Assembly: GCA_023433205.1 (NCBI GenBank)
Contig: JAEZDS010000194.1
Location: 1-33,358 of the forward strand
Source of the DNA: Bacteroidota bacterium
GTDB taxonomy: Bacteria; Bacteroidota; Bacteroidia; B-17B0; Aurantibacillaceae
Direction: 5' to 3'
DNA length: 33,358 nt
The notes beneath the pieces are model-generated. The model had not been told where the DNA came from and ran no database searches. It was given only the letters and a program-made list of their open reading frames with translations. The position numbers and the translations under genes are program-made. The first letter of the stretch is position 1; each line of letters opens with the position of its first letter. Below, in pieces: positions 8,493 to 17,589 of the stretch.

Positions 8493-8648
8493 ATGGCAGG
8501 GAGCACGACCAGGTCGCGGAACAATATGTCTGAAACAGGAAAAATATATATGAAGTTGCAGGATTCTTTCGGAATTGCTTCTCTGGGTATGGGCCAGAGC
8601 AAATCTGGCTTGAACCGCATGTTAAATGGTGAGATAGAAACAAAATGA
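8493..8648 (+). CDS. Possible 51-codon small ORF filling the nuoK-nuoL gap
   Basis: An ATG stands directly after the nuoK stop, and the frame stays open for 51 codons to a TGA that overlaps the nuoL ATG in an ATGA arrangement. The product would begin MAGSTTRSRNN and end RMLNGEIETK; it is basic, soluble and resembles nothing I recognise. No Shine-Dalgarno precedes 8493. An internal ATG at 8550, with AGGA about 8 bases upstream, would give 32 residues. The geometry suits translational coupling, but a frame of this length can arise by chance, so this is a candidate only. Confidence 0.3.
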   Translation: MAGSTTRSRNNMSETGKIYMKLQDSFGIASLGMGQSKSGLNRMLNGEIETK

Positions 8649-10534
8649 TAAAACTCGCAACACTTGTACCACTTTTTCCCCTGATCGGTTTTTTGATCAA
8701 CGGCTTTTTCGGAAAAAGAATGTCGAAGTCTCTTAGCGGCATACTGGCCAGCACCGCTGTGTTTCTATCGTTCATATTATCTGTAGGCATTTTTATTGAA
8801 CTTGAACAGAGCACCCAAAAAACCAACATTATCGAAGTTTTTAGCTGGATCACTTCCGGAAGTCTTGATATACCATTTGAATTCCTAATTGATCCGCTCT
8901 CTGCATTGTTTTTGCTGATTGTAACAGGCATTGGCTTCCTTATCCATGTGTACAGTGTAGGATACATGCACAGTGACGCCGGCTTTTCACGGTTCTTCAC
9001 CTACCTCAACCTCTTTGTGTTTTTTATGCTGCTGCTCGTAATGGGCAATAACTATGTGATCACTTTTATTGGCTGGGAAGGTGTTGGTTTATGTTCATAC
9101 CTTCTCATCGGTTTCTGGTACAAGACGCCGGCATACAACGACGCTGCGCGCAAAGCTTTTGTGATGAACCGCATCGGCGACCTGGGATTTCTTTTGGGGA
9201 TCATACTTACTTTTGTGACATTCGGCAGCATCACTTACACTGAGGTCTTTCCAATGGCAGGAACCGCCGGCACTGCCACCATCACTACTATTGCCCTGCT
9301 GTTTTTTATCGGAGCCTGCGGAAAATCCGCTCAATTACCTTTGTATACCTGGCTGCCCGATGCCATGGCCGGTCCCACCCCTGTTTCGGCACTGATACAT
9401 GCTGCTACCATGGTTACCGCCGGTATCTTTATTGTGGTACGTTCAAATGTGTTTTACAGTATCAGTGAGATTGCAAGTGATACGGTTGCAATAGTGGGTG
9501 TAGCTACTGCTTTTTTTGCGGCGACCATCGGCGTTTTCCAGAATGACATCAAAAAAATTCTGGCCTACTCAACAGTGTCTCAGCTTGGACTAATGTTTCT
9601 GGGTCTGGGTGTTGGAGCATACAGTTCGGCCGCATTTCATGTTACCACTCACGCGTTTTTTAAGGCGCTGCTTTTTCTCGGGGCAGGTTCTGTAATTCAT
9701 GCTATGGGCGGCGAGCAGGATATCCGTAAAATGGGTGGATTAAGAGGAAAGATAAGGATCACCTTTATCACCATGCTTATTGGCACCATTGCCATTAGTG
9801 GTATTCCGCCTTTTAGCGGGTTTTTCAGCAAAGATGAGATCCTGGCACACACCTACGAGCACAGTAAAACACTGTGGTTTTTTGGAATGCTGGCCTCAAT
9901 CCTCACTGCACTGTACATGTTCAGGTTGTTATATCTTACATTCTTTGGAAAATTCAGAGGCACGCATGAGCAGGAACACCACCTGCACGAGTCTCCTTCT
10001 TCGATGACTGTTCCTCTGATGGTGCTTGCCGTATTGTCGGTAGTGGGTGGAGTGCTGGGCTTGCCTGAGTTCTGGGGCATGAACAACTGGATGCACGAGC
10101 ACCTTTCGCCGCTCATTCTTCGGCCGGGGTACACGCTATTAGCCCATGATACAGAGTGGATGCTGATGGGCATTGCAGTGGTGGGGGCACTGGCAGCCGT
10201 TTACTTCGCTTACAGAATGTATGTAAAATACAAGGTGGTACCGGTGGCTCACGAAGAACAGATGAAGCCCTGGCAGCGGATCATCTATAACAAATATTAC
10301 GTTGATGAGATCTATGAGGTGATGATTAAAAAACCTCTGGACCTCACGGGCAGGGCTTTGTACAAGCTTGTTGATAAAGAGATGATTGATGGTTTGGTTA
10401 ATGGCGTTGGAGGCAGTGTAAGGGCTCTGGGTGTTGGTGTGAGATATCTGCAAAATGGTCACATCGGTTTTTATGTGATGGGTATGGTTACGGCAATTGT
10501 GCTGATATTCCTGTTTACTTTTATCATCAATTAA
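8645..10534 (+). CDS. nuoL: NADH-quinone oxidoreductase subunit L
   Basis: This is the distal antiporter-like pump subunit of complex I. It has 629 residues with about 16 hydrophobic helices, including the C-terminal lateral helix that runs along the membrane arm. The key residues of the proton path are recognisable: E145 in GWEGVGLCSYLLIGFW and K227 in GACGKSAQLPLYTWLPDAMAGP. These are followed by PVSALIHAATMVTAGIF, the KKILAYSTVSQLGLM segment and HAFFKALLFLGAG. The length and order of motifs are normal. The ATG at 8645 overlaps the end of the preceding small frame; nuoM starts 9 bases after the stop. Confidence 0.97.
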   Translation: MIKLATLVPLFPLIGFLINGFFGKRMSKSLSGILASTAVFLSFILSVGIFIELEQSTQKTNIIEVFSWITSGSLDIPFEFLIDPLSALFLLIVTGIGFLIHVYSVGYMHSDAGFSRFFTYLNLFVFFMLLLVMGNNYVITFIGWEGVGLCSYLLIGFWYKTPAYNDAARKAFVMNRIGDLGFLLGIILTFVTFGSITYTEVFPMAGTAGTATITTIALLFFIGACGKSAQLPLYTWLPDAMAGPTPVSALIHAATMVTAGIFIVVRSNVFYSISEIASDTVAIVGVATAFFAATIGVFQNDIKKILAYSTVSQLGLMFLGLGVGAYSSAAFHVTTHAFFKALLFLGAGSVIHAMGGEQDIRKMGGLRGKIRITFITMLIGTIAISGIPPFSGFFSKDEILAHTYEHSKTLWFFGMLASILTALYMFRLLYLTFFGKFRGTHEQEHHLHESPSSMTVPLMVLAVLSVVGGVLGLPEFWGMNNWMHEHLSPLILRPGYTLLAHDTEWMLMGIAVVGALAAVYFAYRMYVKYKVVPVAHEEQMKPWQRIIYNKYYVDEIYEVMIKKPLDLTGRALYKLVDKEMIDGLVNGVGGSVRALGVGVRYLQNGHIGFYVMGMVTAIVLIFLFTFIIN

Positions 10535-10543
10535 GAAGTTTAT

Positions 10544-12004
10544 ATGTTAACGGCATTACTGATATTTTTTCCCCTTGCTGCCGCGCTGGTGGTTTTTATG
10601 ATGAAGGGCACGGCGGCCAGGAATCTGGCGCTGGCAGCTGCAGTGATAGAGTTTATTATTTCACTGGCCGGCTTTGTTATACTTCGTAACGATCCGGCCA
10701 GCAGTCTGCTTCACCTGGATGTTACCTGGGTTCGTTCACTGGGAATTCATTTCGCTGTTTCACTCAACAGTTTGAGTGTGCTGCTGGTTATGCTCAGTAC
10801 TTTTCTTACGCCCCTTGTCATTCTTTCATCTTACTCTCATAATTACCGCAACCCCGGCAGCTTTTACGGACTAATTCTGTTTATGCTCATGGCGCTGGTT
10901 GGTGTGTTCATGGCCGAAGACGGGTTCCTTTTCTATGTGTTCTGGGAACTGGCGCTGATCCCTATCTATTTTATATGCCTTATTTGGGGAGGCGAGAACA
11001 GAGGCGCAATTACTTTTAAGTTCTTTGTATACACACTTTTTGGATCACTTTTTATGCTGGTTGGACTTATCTATCTGTACAATCATACCGGTGGTGCTGC
11101 GGGCAAATCCTGGGCAGTTCAGGAGCTGTATAATGCCGGAAGAAGTTTAAGTACAGATCAGCAATCTATTGTATTCTGGCTCATTTTTGTTGCTTTTGCA
11201 GTGAAGATGCCGATCTTTCCTTTCCATACCTGGCAGCCAGATACATATGTGAACGCACCAACACAGGGCACAATGATGCTTTCAGGCATAATGCTGAAAA
11301 TGGGAACCTTTGGGTTGCTTAAGTGGCTTCTGCCCGTGGTGCCGCTGGGACTCGAACGCTGGGGACCAACAGCAATTGCGCTTTCAGTGATAGGGATTGT
11401 ATATGCCTCATGTATTGCTCTGGCACAAAGAGATTTTAAGCGACTGATCGCTTATTCTTCCATCGCGCACGTTGGATTGATCGCAGCAGGGCTGCTGTCT
11501 GCAACACAGCAAGGTGTTCAGGGCGCACTTATTCAGATGCTTGCGCACGGAGTTAACGTGGTTGGCTTGTTTTTTATTGCCGACATCCTTATGCGACACA
11601 CAGGTACGCGCGATATGGACAGGCTTGGCGGTATAAGAGATATGAACGGGAATTTCGCAGTATTGTTTCTGATCGTATTGCTTGGTTCGGTTGCGCTTCC
11701 TCTTACAAATGGTTTTGTGGGCGAGTTTCTTCTGCTTAACGGTGTTTACCAGTACAGTGCTACCGTTGCGTTGTTTGCCGGTTTAACAGTGATACTTGGC
11801 GCTGTTTATATGCTGCGCGCCTATCAGCAGATAATGCTTGGAGCCAGAAGAGATTCTAACGTGACCTTTGGCGCGCTTGAGAAGCGTGATAAGGTGGTGC
11901 TTGCGTTAATATGCGCGGCTGTGATATTTTTCGGGGTATACCCTAAACCTATAAGTGACGTTGCAGAACAGGCTGCCACTACAATTTTAATGAACTTACG
12001 ATAA
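10544..12004 (+). CDS. nuoM: NADH-quinone oxidoreductase subunit M
   Basis: This is the middle antiporter-like pump subunit. It has 486 residues and about 14 hydrophobic helices. The conserved charged residues are E135 in VFWELALIPIYFICLIWGG and K221 in AVKMPIFPFHTWQPD. They are followed by APTQGTMMLSGIMLKMGTFG, DFKRLIAYSSIAHVGLI and the helix-broken segment LTNGFVGEFLLLNG. The motif version FHTWQPDTYVNAP is typical of Bacteroidota NuoM. It lies between nuoL (9-base gap) and nuoN (18-base gap) and is intact. Confidence 0.97.
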   Translation: MLTALLIFFPLAAALVVFMMKGTAARNLALAAAVIEFIISLAGFVILRNDPASSLLHLDVTWVRSLGIHFAVSLNSLSVLLVMLSTFLTPLVILSSYSHNYRNPGSFYGLILFMLMALVGVFMAEDGFLFYVFWELALIPIYFICLIWGGENRGAITFKFFVYTLFGSLFMLVGLIYLYNHTGGAAGKSWAVQELYNAGRSLSTDQQSIVFWLIFVAFAVKMPIFPFHTWQPDTYVNAPTQGTMMLSGIMLKMGTFGLLKWLLPVVPLGLERWGPTAIALSVIGIVYASCIALAQRDFKRLIAYSSIAHVGLIAAGLLSATQQGVQGALIQMLAHGVNVVGLFFIADILMRHTGTRDMDRLGGIRDMNGNFAVLFLIVLLGSVALPLTNGFVGEFLLLNGVYQYSATVALFAGLTVILGAVYMLRAYQQIMLGARRDSNVTFGALEKRDKVVLALICAAVIFFGVYPKPISDVAEQAATTILMNLR

Positions 12005-12022
12005 AAACAAGGAGCTGAAAAA

Positions 12023-13408
12023 ATGAAAGCAATGCTGATAATTACCGCGCTGGGCCTGTTTGCGATGCTGGCGGAGATATTCAGGTTTAAGAAGCTGTTG
12101 CTCCCGGTGGTGCTGATCGGAATAGCGGCTGCTTTTATCTCTAATATTCTTGAGTGGAACGATCCGCTTATTATTCCTTATTTCGATAACATGGTGTCGT
12201 TTGACAAAACAGCGCTGGCGCTTTCAGGTGTAATACTTATCACCGCTTTTTGCTGGTTCATTTTATCGAATGATTATTTCAGAGATGATCACAGCAAGGT
12301 AGATCATTTTGCCCTGATCCTTTTTGCCATGGTTGGTGCGCTCATGCTTACCGCTTTCCGGAATATGACCACCCTCTTTCTGGGGATTGAGATCCTGAGC
12401 ATTCCGCTGTATGTGTTGGCAGCCAGTAAAAAGTTCGACCTTAGAAGTAATGAGGCCGGCTTTAAATATCTTATCATGGGTTCTTTTGCAAGTGCCTTCC
12501 TCTTGTTCGGCATCGCTCTGATTTACGGGGCTGCCGGCACATTCGATCTTGCCGGCATCAGAACGTACATAGCAGCCGGAACTGATCTTCCGTTGTTTTT
12601 TTACGCCGGGGTACTGATGCTCTTTGTTGCCATGTGTTTTAAGATCTCGGCCGCTCCTTTTCATTTCTGGGCCCCTGATGTTTATGAAGGTTCACCTACA
12701 CTCATTACCGCTTTTATGAGTACGGTAGTTAAAACTGCGGCCTTTGCCGCCTTTATACGCTTGTTCCTTTTTGATATGGGAAATGTAAGTATGGTGTGGA
12801 CTGCTGTTCTGGCTGCTGTTATCGCCCTGTCGCTTGTAATCGCAAACTTTACGGCGGCTGTGCAGAGTAGTGTAAAACGTATGCTGGCCTATTCAAGTAT
12901 CAGTCACGCCGCTTTTATGCTGATGGTGATGCTTGCCAATGTGCGCAGCAACATTACCATAGATGCAATTATGTATTACGCGCTCGCTTATTCAATTGGC
13001 AGTATTGCGGCATTCGGCGTGCTTTATAATGTGTCGAAAAATGGCGATGAAAGTTACGAGGCCTTTAACGGACTGGGCCGCAGAAATCCGGCCATGGCGC
13101 TATGTATGACCGTTGCCATGCTTTCGCTCGCAGGTATTCCTGTAACTGCAGGTTTCTTCGCAAAATACATGGTGTTTACCACGTTAATAGGTTCTGCATA
13201 TAATTGGCTGCTGATACTGGGTGTGATTACCTCTGCCGTAGGCGCCTACTATTACCTGAAAGTAATTATCGCAATGTATTTCAGAAGCAGCGATGGTGTA
13301 CATCTGCACATAGAAAGCAGCAATAAAACGATCATTATCGCTGCCACTGTGTTTACTGTGGTAATTGGTTTGCTACCCGAGCTGGTAACAGGCATTTTTG
13401 GTTTTTAA
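12023..13408 (+). CDS. nuoN: NADH-quinone oxidoreductase subunit N
   Basis: This is the proximal antiporter-like pump subunit and the last gene of the nuo operon. It has 461 residues and about 14 hydrophobic helices. The conserved E123 (FLGIEILSIPLYVLAA) and K207 (CFKISAAPFHFWAPDVYEG) match the proton-path residues of E. coli NuoN. SPTLITAFMSTVVK, KRMLAYSSISHAAFM and GIPVTAGFFAKY are further family signatures. AAGGAG at 12009-12014, 8 bases before the ATG, supports the start. The next gene is convergent and its stop lies 29 bases beyond; I see no clear terminator between them. Confidence 0.97.
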   Translation: MKAMLIITALGLFAMLAEIFRFKKLLLPVVLIGIAAAFISNILEWNDPLIIPYFDNMVSFDKTALALSGVILITAFCWFILSNDYFRDDHSKVDHFALILFAMVGALMLTAFRNMTTLFLGIEILSIPLYVLAASKKFDLRSNEAGFKYLIMGSFASAFLLFGIALIYGAAGTFDLAGIRTYIAAGTDLPLFFYAGVLMLFVAMCFKISAAPFHFWAPDVYEGSPTLITAFMSTVVKTAAFAAFIRLFLFDMGNVSMVWTAVLAAVIALSLVIANFTAAVQSSVKRMLAYSSISHAAFMLMVMLANVRSNITIDAIMYYALAYSIGSIAAFGVLYNVSKNGDESYEAFNGLGRRNPAMALCMTVAMLSLAGIPVTAGFFAKYMVFTTLIGSAYNWLLILGVITSAVGAYYYLKVIIAMYFRSSDGVHLHIESSNKTIIIAATVFTVVIGLLPELVTGIFGF

Positions 13409-13437
13409 ACGCTACTGACTTCCTTTCTTGAAGCTGG

Positions 13438-14043
13438 TTAATCCACATGATCAAAGGCCTCGCCAACGAGGTTTTCCATGCCAAATTCCAGGGTGTTGAT
13501 CCTGCCTGAGCCCACACCTACAAATATTGTGTTGGTTAACCGCTGAGGTTTTTTGTGGATGTCGTAATCCTTGGGCTGTATCGCAAAATTAAAGTTTACC
13601 CTTGTAGCACTGGTTTTTCGGGCATCTGTATCATTGCTCATCATGTCTCCCTCAGCTCTGAATACAGTAATGTCAATGGTTTTTGGCCGCCACACACCAT
13701 TCAGGTACGACTGTCCCGCCAGGTGAAAAGTTTTGCGGTTGTAATTACTCAGATGCGGAAGATCGGAAGGAGGAAGAGAGGCCTTGAAATAAAAGTTTGT
13801 TCCTGAAAGATCCTGGAGCCAGAAATCTACAGAATCAATGCCGGTCTTTAAAAGGTTAAAATCAATTTTAATATAGAATTTCCCCCGGTTCTCATCGTAA
13901 AACAAAAATGAGGAACTGTTGATAGAAGAGCACTCTATATCGTTAAGACAGGTGCGGACATAAGTGTCAGAAGGAAAAACTTCCTGACTTTTTACTGAGA
14001 GCTGCAGCAAAACGGCAAAACAGAGGGGAATGATGTATTTCAT
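13438..14043 (-). CDS. Secreted protein of unknown function
   Basis: The product of 201 residues is not recognised. I chose the ATG at 14043 over one 4 codons upstream (14055) because it gives a compact signal peptide, MKYIIPLCFAVLLQLSVKSQ, with a charged N-end, hydrophobic core and an S-x-S-like cleavage region. The mature part alternates short beta-type segments and ends with FGMENLVGEAFDHVD. The arrangement of strands with NFNFAIQPKDYDI has a faint look of YceI-like lipocalins, but I would not assign it. It is the last gene of the minus-strand run and converges with nuoN. Probably periplasmic. Confidence 0.75.
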   Translation of the reverse strand: MKYIIPLCFAVLLQLSVKSQEVFPSDTYVRTCLNDIECSSINSSSFLFYDENRGKFYIKIDFNLLKTGIDSVDFWLQDLSGTNFYFKASLPPSDLPHLSNYNRKTFHLAGQSYLNGVWRPKTIDITVFRAEGDMMSNDTDARKTSATRVNFNFAIQPKDYDIHKKPQRLTNTIFVGVGSGRINTLEFGMENLVGEAFDHVD

Positions 14044-14109
14044 AACCAATACCATTCAAATAATATGCCTGAGACTGGTCGTGCCTTTTTACCTGAGATA
14101 ACTGAAATT

Positions 14110-14138
14110 GGGGCGGTTTTACCTTTATAGACGGCCCC
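14110..14138. terminator. Imperfect GC-rich hairpin between two minus-strand genes
   Basis: GGGGCGGT (14110-14117) pairs with ACGGCCCC (14131-14138) with one mismatch, around a 13-base A/T-rich loop. On the minus strand it lies just after the S41-like gene stop, but only AATTTC follows. On the plus strand a TTTT follows. It could be a weak terminator or a processing hairpin; direction uncertain. Confidence 0.3.
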
Positions 14139-14141
14139 TTT

Positions 14142-15491
14142 TCACCACTTATGCTGTAATATGCCGGCTACCACCACCGCGGGAAGATCGTCGGAATCAG
14201 GCAGGGAGATCTGGGGCATAACGCCGCGCAGAGATCCTGGATTCTGTTTGTCGGCCACAACTCTAAAAGTAGGGATACTTACCTTTAATCCGCTGTTAGG
14301 CAAGGTGAGAACAAATGGAAGATCCTGCATGCCAGAGCGGCCGGCGCCGCTTTCCTCGCCTGCAAAAAATGTTGAGGGTCTTTTCGAAAGACGGCTGCAT
14401 AACAGGCCATTATAGCCGATGGTCCAGCCATTTATCAAAACATAAAGCCGGCCGGTGTAGGCGTATGTTGCGGGCCGGGTGGAGGCGGTGAGTATTTGCT
14501 GATAGTCCGACAGGTTGCTGAGGAAGCCATTTGCCGCTTCTGTTGCAATGACTTCTGACGCCGGTGCTTCAGTGCCGCTCTTCAGGTGATCGAAAAGCTT
14601 TCTTGCTGTTTCAGGCCACTGCGCGCCCGCTCCTCTGAGGTCAAGAAGCAGCAGTTTTGTGTTGTTTTCACTTATCACGCGAAAGCAGGAATCGACAAAG
14701 CTGTCGCTCCAGCCGGTGGCTGAAGTGCCTCTGCAATCGAGCAGCGCAATGTTGCTCATAAAGGTTAATGGCTCCTGCTGCGAAGGCGATCTTTTTATGG
14801 GCAAAGCCTCGCTCTTTACCGCGGGCACAGTTCTTTTGTAGGTTGTTCCCTCCTCACTTTGCAGCACAAGGTCAAAACTCTGCGGCTGGGCCCAGAAGTT
14901 GGCGTGGTGTTGTGCGAAATATCTTTCCAGCCAGCGCCGCTGCAGGGTCTTCACCTGGCCATCGCGTGGCAGCAATTTGTAATTTTTATCAAGATAGTCT
15001 GCAGGGGATTCTCCGTCGATACTCACAATACGTGAGCCTGCAGTGATGCTGTAGGTGGCGGAAAGCCTGTCTTTAATATAAAACTGCTGATTTTCTATTT
15101 TGATGCCAAGGGGGAAGCGTGCAATGTTCTGATTCCTGAATTTTAAGAACTCTGGCGGGTGCGACCATTGTGTAGCAATACAACCTATGTCGGTGAATAA
15201 CGGCGCGAGGAGTTTAAGGAACTCCAGATACCCCAGGTTTGAACGAAGATTGTTACGAATAGATGAGATCCTTTGTTCAAGCGCCGTTTTGGTGCTTACC
15301 CGGTACAATGCGGGATGTTTTTCGCGCAAAGTGCTGATCAGCAGTTCAAAATCTGCCTGAAGTTCTTCAGCGCTTAAACTACGGTGCGAAAGGAGTGCTG
15401 CATTTTGTTGTTTTTGATCAGCGCAAAAGGCAAACAAGATTAGTATAAGTGTTAACAACGGCAACAGCCAGATACTGCTCCTGCGCAACAT
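14142..15491 (-). CDS. S41 (tail-specific) peptidase-like protein lacking the catalytic serine
   Basis: The 449-residue product has the layout of tricorn/CtpA-type S41 proteins. It has an N-terminal membrane segment (first ~22 residues), a helical region EKHPALYRVS followed by LEFLKLLAPLF, a PDZ-like part with GSRIVSIDGESPADYL, and a core with LLLLDLRGAG and GRLYVLINGWTIGYNGL. In active family members the last motif reads about NGxTFSAA with the nucleophilic Ser; here the aligned residue is Gly (about residue 359), so proteolysis is unlikely. FAFC near residue 23 is a poor lipobox. The start is ATG 15491 or GTG 15494; it abuts the FkbM gene stop (TAAGTGATG), implying coupling. Likely periplasmic; may bind a ligand or peptide. 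Confidence 0.75.
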   Translation of the reverse strand: MLRRSSIWLLPLLTLILILFAFCADQKQQNAALLSHRSLSAEELQADFELLISTLREKHPALYRVSTKTALEQRISSIRNNLRSNLGYLEFLKLLAPLFTDIGCIATQWSHPPEFLKFRNQNIARFPLGIKIENQQFYIKDRLSATYSITAGSRIVSIDGESPADYLDKNYKLLPRDGQVKTLQRRWLERYFAQHHANFWAQPQSFDLVLQSEEGTTYKRTVPAVKSEALPIKRSPSQQEPLTFMSNIALLDCRGTSATGWSDSFVDSCFRVISENNTKLLLLDLRGAGAQWPETARKLFDHLKSGTEAPASEVIATEAANGFLSNLSDYQQILTASTRPATYAYTGRLYVLINGWTIGYNGLLCSRLSKRPSTFFAGEESGAGRSGMQDLPFVLTLPNSGLKVSIPTFRVVADKQNPGSLRGVMPQISLPDSDDLPAVVVAGILQHKW

Positions 15492-15494
15492 CAC

Positions 15495-16388
15495 TTATTG
15501 TTCTTTGTCGAGGTAAAATTCCGGGAACCTCTCCTTGTTAATATTAGGTTGATAGATCTCCTCTTTGTACCAGCGTGCGTACCATTTACGGTAAACTTCT
15601 TCTTTAACAAACAAAATGCCGTAAGGCGCAGTTTCCGCAATCGCGAAATCATACTGGTTGGTGGTGGAAAAAACCGCTTTGGAACAGCCCGCATTTTTGC
15701 CGTCGTGGAGTTCTATCAGCATCGACCTGGTTTTTGGCAGCCAGTTTTCGTAGCCTTCACTAAAGATTTCTTTCTCACTGCCTTCGATATTCATTTTCAG
15801 AAAATCAATCGCCGGCAGTCCATGCTGCTTCATCAGCTGGTCAATTGAAAAGCCTCTGGTAAGATTTTCACTCCGCACATTTGCTGGATCTGTTTTTACT
15901 TCACGCACAACAAAACCATCCTCCTGACCGGCCTCGATCTGCAGGTCGGCTTCTTTGTTCCATAAACCTCCATGAAGTACTGTAATGTTGGGATAAGCCG
16001 CTGTATTTCTTTTACTCAGCTCATAATTCTCACGATCGGGCTCAATACTTATGATCCTGGCTTCAGGCCACCAGTTGGCAAATAAAACCGCCGTATAGCC
16101 TATGTTTGTGCCGGCATCTATCACATACTGTGTTTTCTCCAGGTACTGTTTTTTCTCGAGATACGGATCAATAAATGTGTTGACAAAAGATTGCATGTCG
16201 GCACGGATGCTCCTTAAAAAAACCGGATGAGCAAGTGTTTTCAGCTTGAAGGAATGTACCTCGCCCTTGTTATACTTTCCGGTTGCTATCTCTTCAAAAA
16301 GCTGCAGAATTTTTAGTGCCTGGTCCCGGCCCAGCAGGTCTGCATATTTTGCTTTTGCTGCCAGCAGCATGTTATCATTTTCCATCAT
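15495..16388 (-). CDS. FkbM family SAM-dependent methyltransferase
   Basis: The 297-residue protein has the FkbM-type Rossmann methyltransferase core. SAM motif I is YVIDAGTNIGYTAVLF (DAGTNIG at residues 91-97), the acidic end of beta-2 is SIEPDRENYEL, and the family's characteristic IDFLKMNIEGSEKEIF lies at about 194-209. Such enzymes O-methylate sugars or small molecules; the substrate cannot be read from sequence. An N-terminal helical extension of about 85 residues and a C-terminal basic region flank the core. It is encoded directly upstream of the S41-like gene and 118 bases downstream of the KdnB-like gene on the same strand, which hints at cell-surface glycan work (inference). Confidence 0.88.
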   Translation of the reverse strand: MMENDNMLLAAKAKYADLLGRDQALKILQLFEEIATGKYNKGEVHSFKLKTLAHPVFLRSIRADMQSFVNTFIDPYLEKKQYLEKTQYVIDAGTNIGYTAVLFANWWPEARIISIEPDRENYELSKRNTAAYPNITVLHGGLWNKEADLQIEAGQEDGFVVREVKTDPANVRSENLTRGFSIDQLMKQHGLPAIDFLKMNIEGSEKEIFSEGYENWLPKTRSMLIELHDGKNAGCSKAVFSTTNQYDFAIAETAPYGILFVKEEVYRKWYARWYKEEIYQPNINKERFPEFYLDKEQ

Positions 16389-16506
16389 AAAAAAAGAGGC
16401 GGTTCAAATAAACAGCGTGAGTGTTTAATCCGCAATCTCCGGCGAAATTAATAAAAATGAATGCCATGCCTGCTAAATATGGTTCTGGCACCTTCGGGCC
16501 GGGTTT

Positions 16507-17589
16507 TCAGAGCCTTCTAAAAAGATCTTTTATATATGCTCTGGTGGCGATCTCCTTGTAACTATCGCCAAATGCATGGTTCCACATAAAAGGAAGATTA
16601 ACACTTACCTCGGTCATCCTGTCAAGTGTTGAATCATCCCACTCTGCGCTCAGGTTCTGTGGCAGACTGATGTTGTGCTTTCTGACCATCGTCTTAAATT
16701 CTTTTACACCTTCGGGATAGATGTCATCAAGATGCTGGAAGATCACACAATTTGCATAACAGTGTCGGGTGCCGTGGATCTTTGAAAGCCCGTAACTCAG
16801 CGCATGGCAAACACCTACTTCGCTGTAAGTGAGACTCAGTCCGCCCATCAGCGATGCCACCATCAGTTTTTCGTTGTTTTCTGCCGTCTGCCCTGCCTTG
16901 TCACCGAGGTAAACTTCTCTGCAAAGTTGCAGCGCCTGATCGCCGTAAGCCAGACTAAATGCGTTGTTGCGAATGCCGTTGTGCGATTCTATGCAGTGGA
17001 TATAAGTATCCATGCCGGTGTAAAACCACCAGTCGCGGGGAACTGTGGCGGTGAGATCGGGGTCCAGGATCACCTGGTTAAAAACCGTCCAGTCACATTT
17101 AAGTCCGAGTTTTTTCTCTGGTCCGGTAAGTACTGCGGTCATCGAAACCTCTGCTCCGGTACCGCTGATGGTTGGAACGCCAAGGTGATAGACGCCTGGT
17201 TTTTTTACGAGATTCAGGCCCTGGTACAGCACCGACGAGCCCTCATTGGTAAGCATCAGCGAAAGCGCTTTGGCAATGTCCATTATACTTCCGCCGCCAA
17301 TACCAATCACACCGCTGGGCAAGCCTTTTTTCGCAAGAATTTCATCACGCAGCTGGTCAATCTGCTCAGTTGTTGGTTCGTACTGATCAACGTTGATGTA
17401 GTACAAAAGATCTTCAGGTTTTTCCTGCAGTCTTTTGCTCAGTTCTTTGCCATTAAAATAATCATCAATCAGATAAACAAAATAGTTATTATTCTCTTTC
17501 CTTACAGGGGCAACGGTTTCAGCCAGTTGTACAAAAGAGCCGCGGCCATAAGTGACCTTTTCAATGTTCTTGAAGTTTTTGTGTTGCAT
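16507..17589 (-). CDS. kdnB: Iron-containing alcohol dehydrogenase, probable 3-deoxy-D-manno-octulosonate 8-oxidase
   Basis: This is a group III metal-dependent alcohol dehydrogenase. ATG 17589 is chosen; the frame extends 9 bases further to a TTG. In numbering from that TTG (subtract 3 from the ATG), the nucleotide loop GIGGGS lies at 99-104 and the metal ligands are D197 and H201 (GMDTYIHC), H265 (VGVCHALSYG) and H279 (GTRHCYANC). The runs GPEKKLGLKCDW, QVILDPDL and SEVGVCHALSYGLSKIHG recall Shewanella KdnB, which oxidises Kdo at C8 on the way to 8-amino-Kdo in lipopolysaccharide. The partner aminotransferase kdnA is not in this window. The general family is certain; the substrate rests on remembered similarity. 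Confidence 0.8.
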   Translation of the reverse strand: MQHKNFKNIEKVTYGRGSFVQLAETVAPVRKENNNYFVYLIDDYFNGKELSKRLQEKPEDLLYYINVDQYEPTTEQIDQLRDEILAKKGLPSGVIGIGGGSIMDIAKALSLMLTNEGSSVLYQGLNLVKKPGVYHLGVPTISGTGAEVSMTAVLTGPEKKLGLKCDWTVFNQVILDPDLTATVPRDWWFYTGMDTYIHCIESHNGIRNNAFSLAYGDQALQLCREVYLGDKAGQTAENNEKLMVASLMGGLSLTYSEVGVCHALSYGLSKIHGTRHCYANCVIFQHLDDIYPEGVKEFKTMVRKHNISLPQNLSAEWDDSTLDRMTEVSVNLPFMWNHAFGDSYKEIATRAYIKDLFRRL

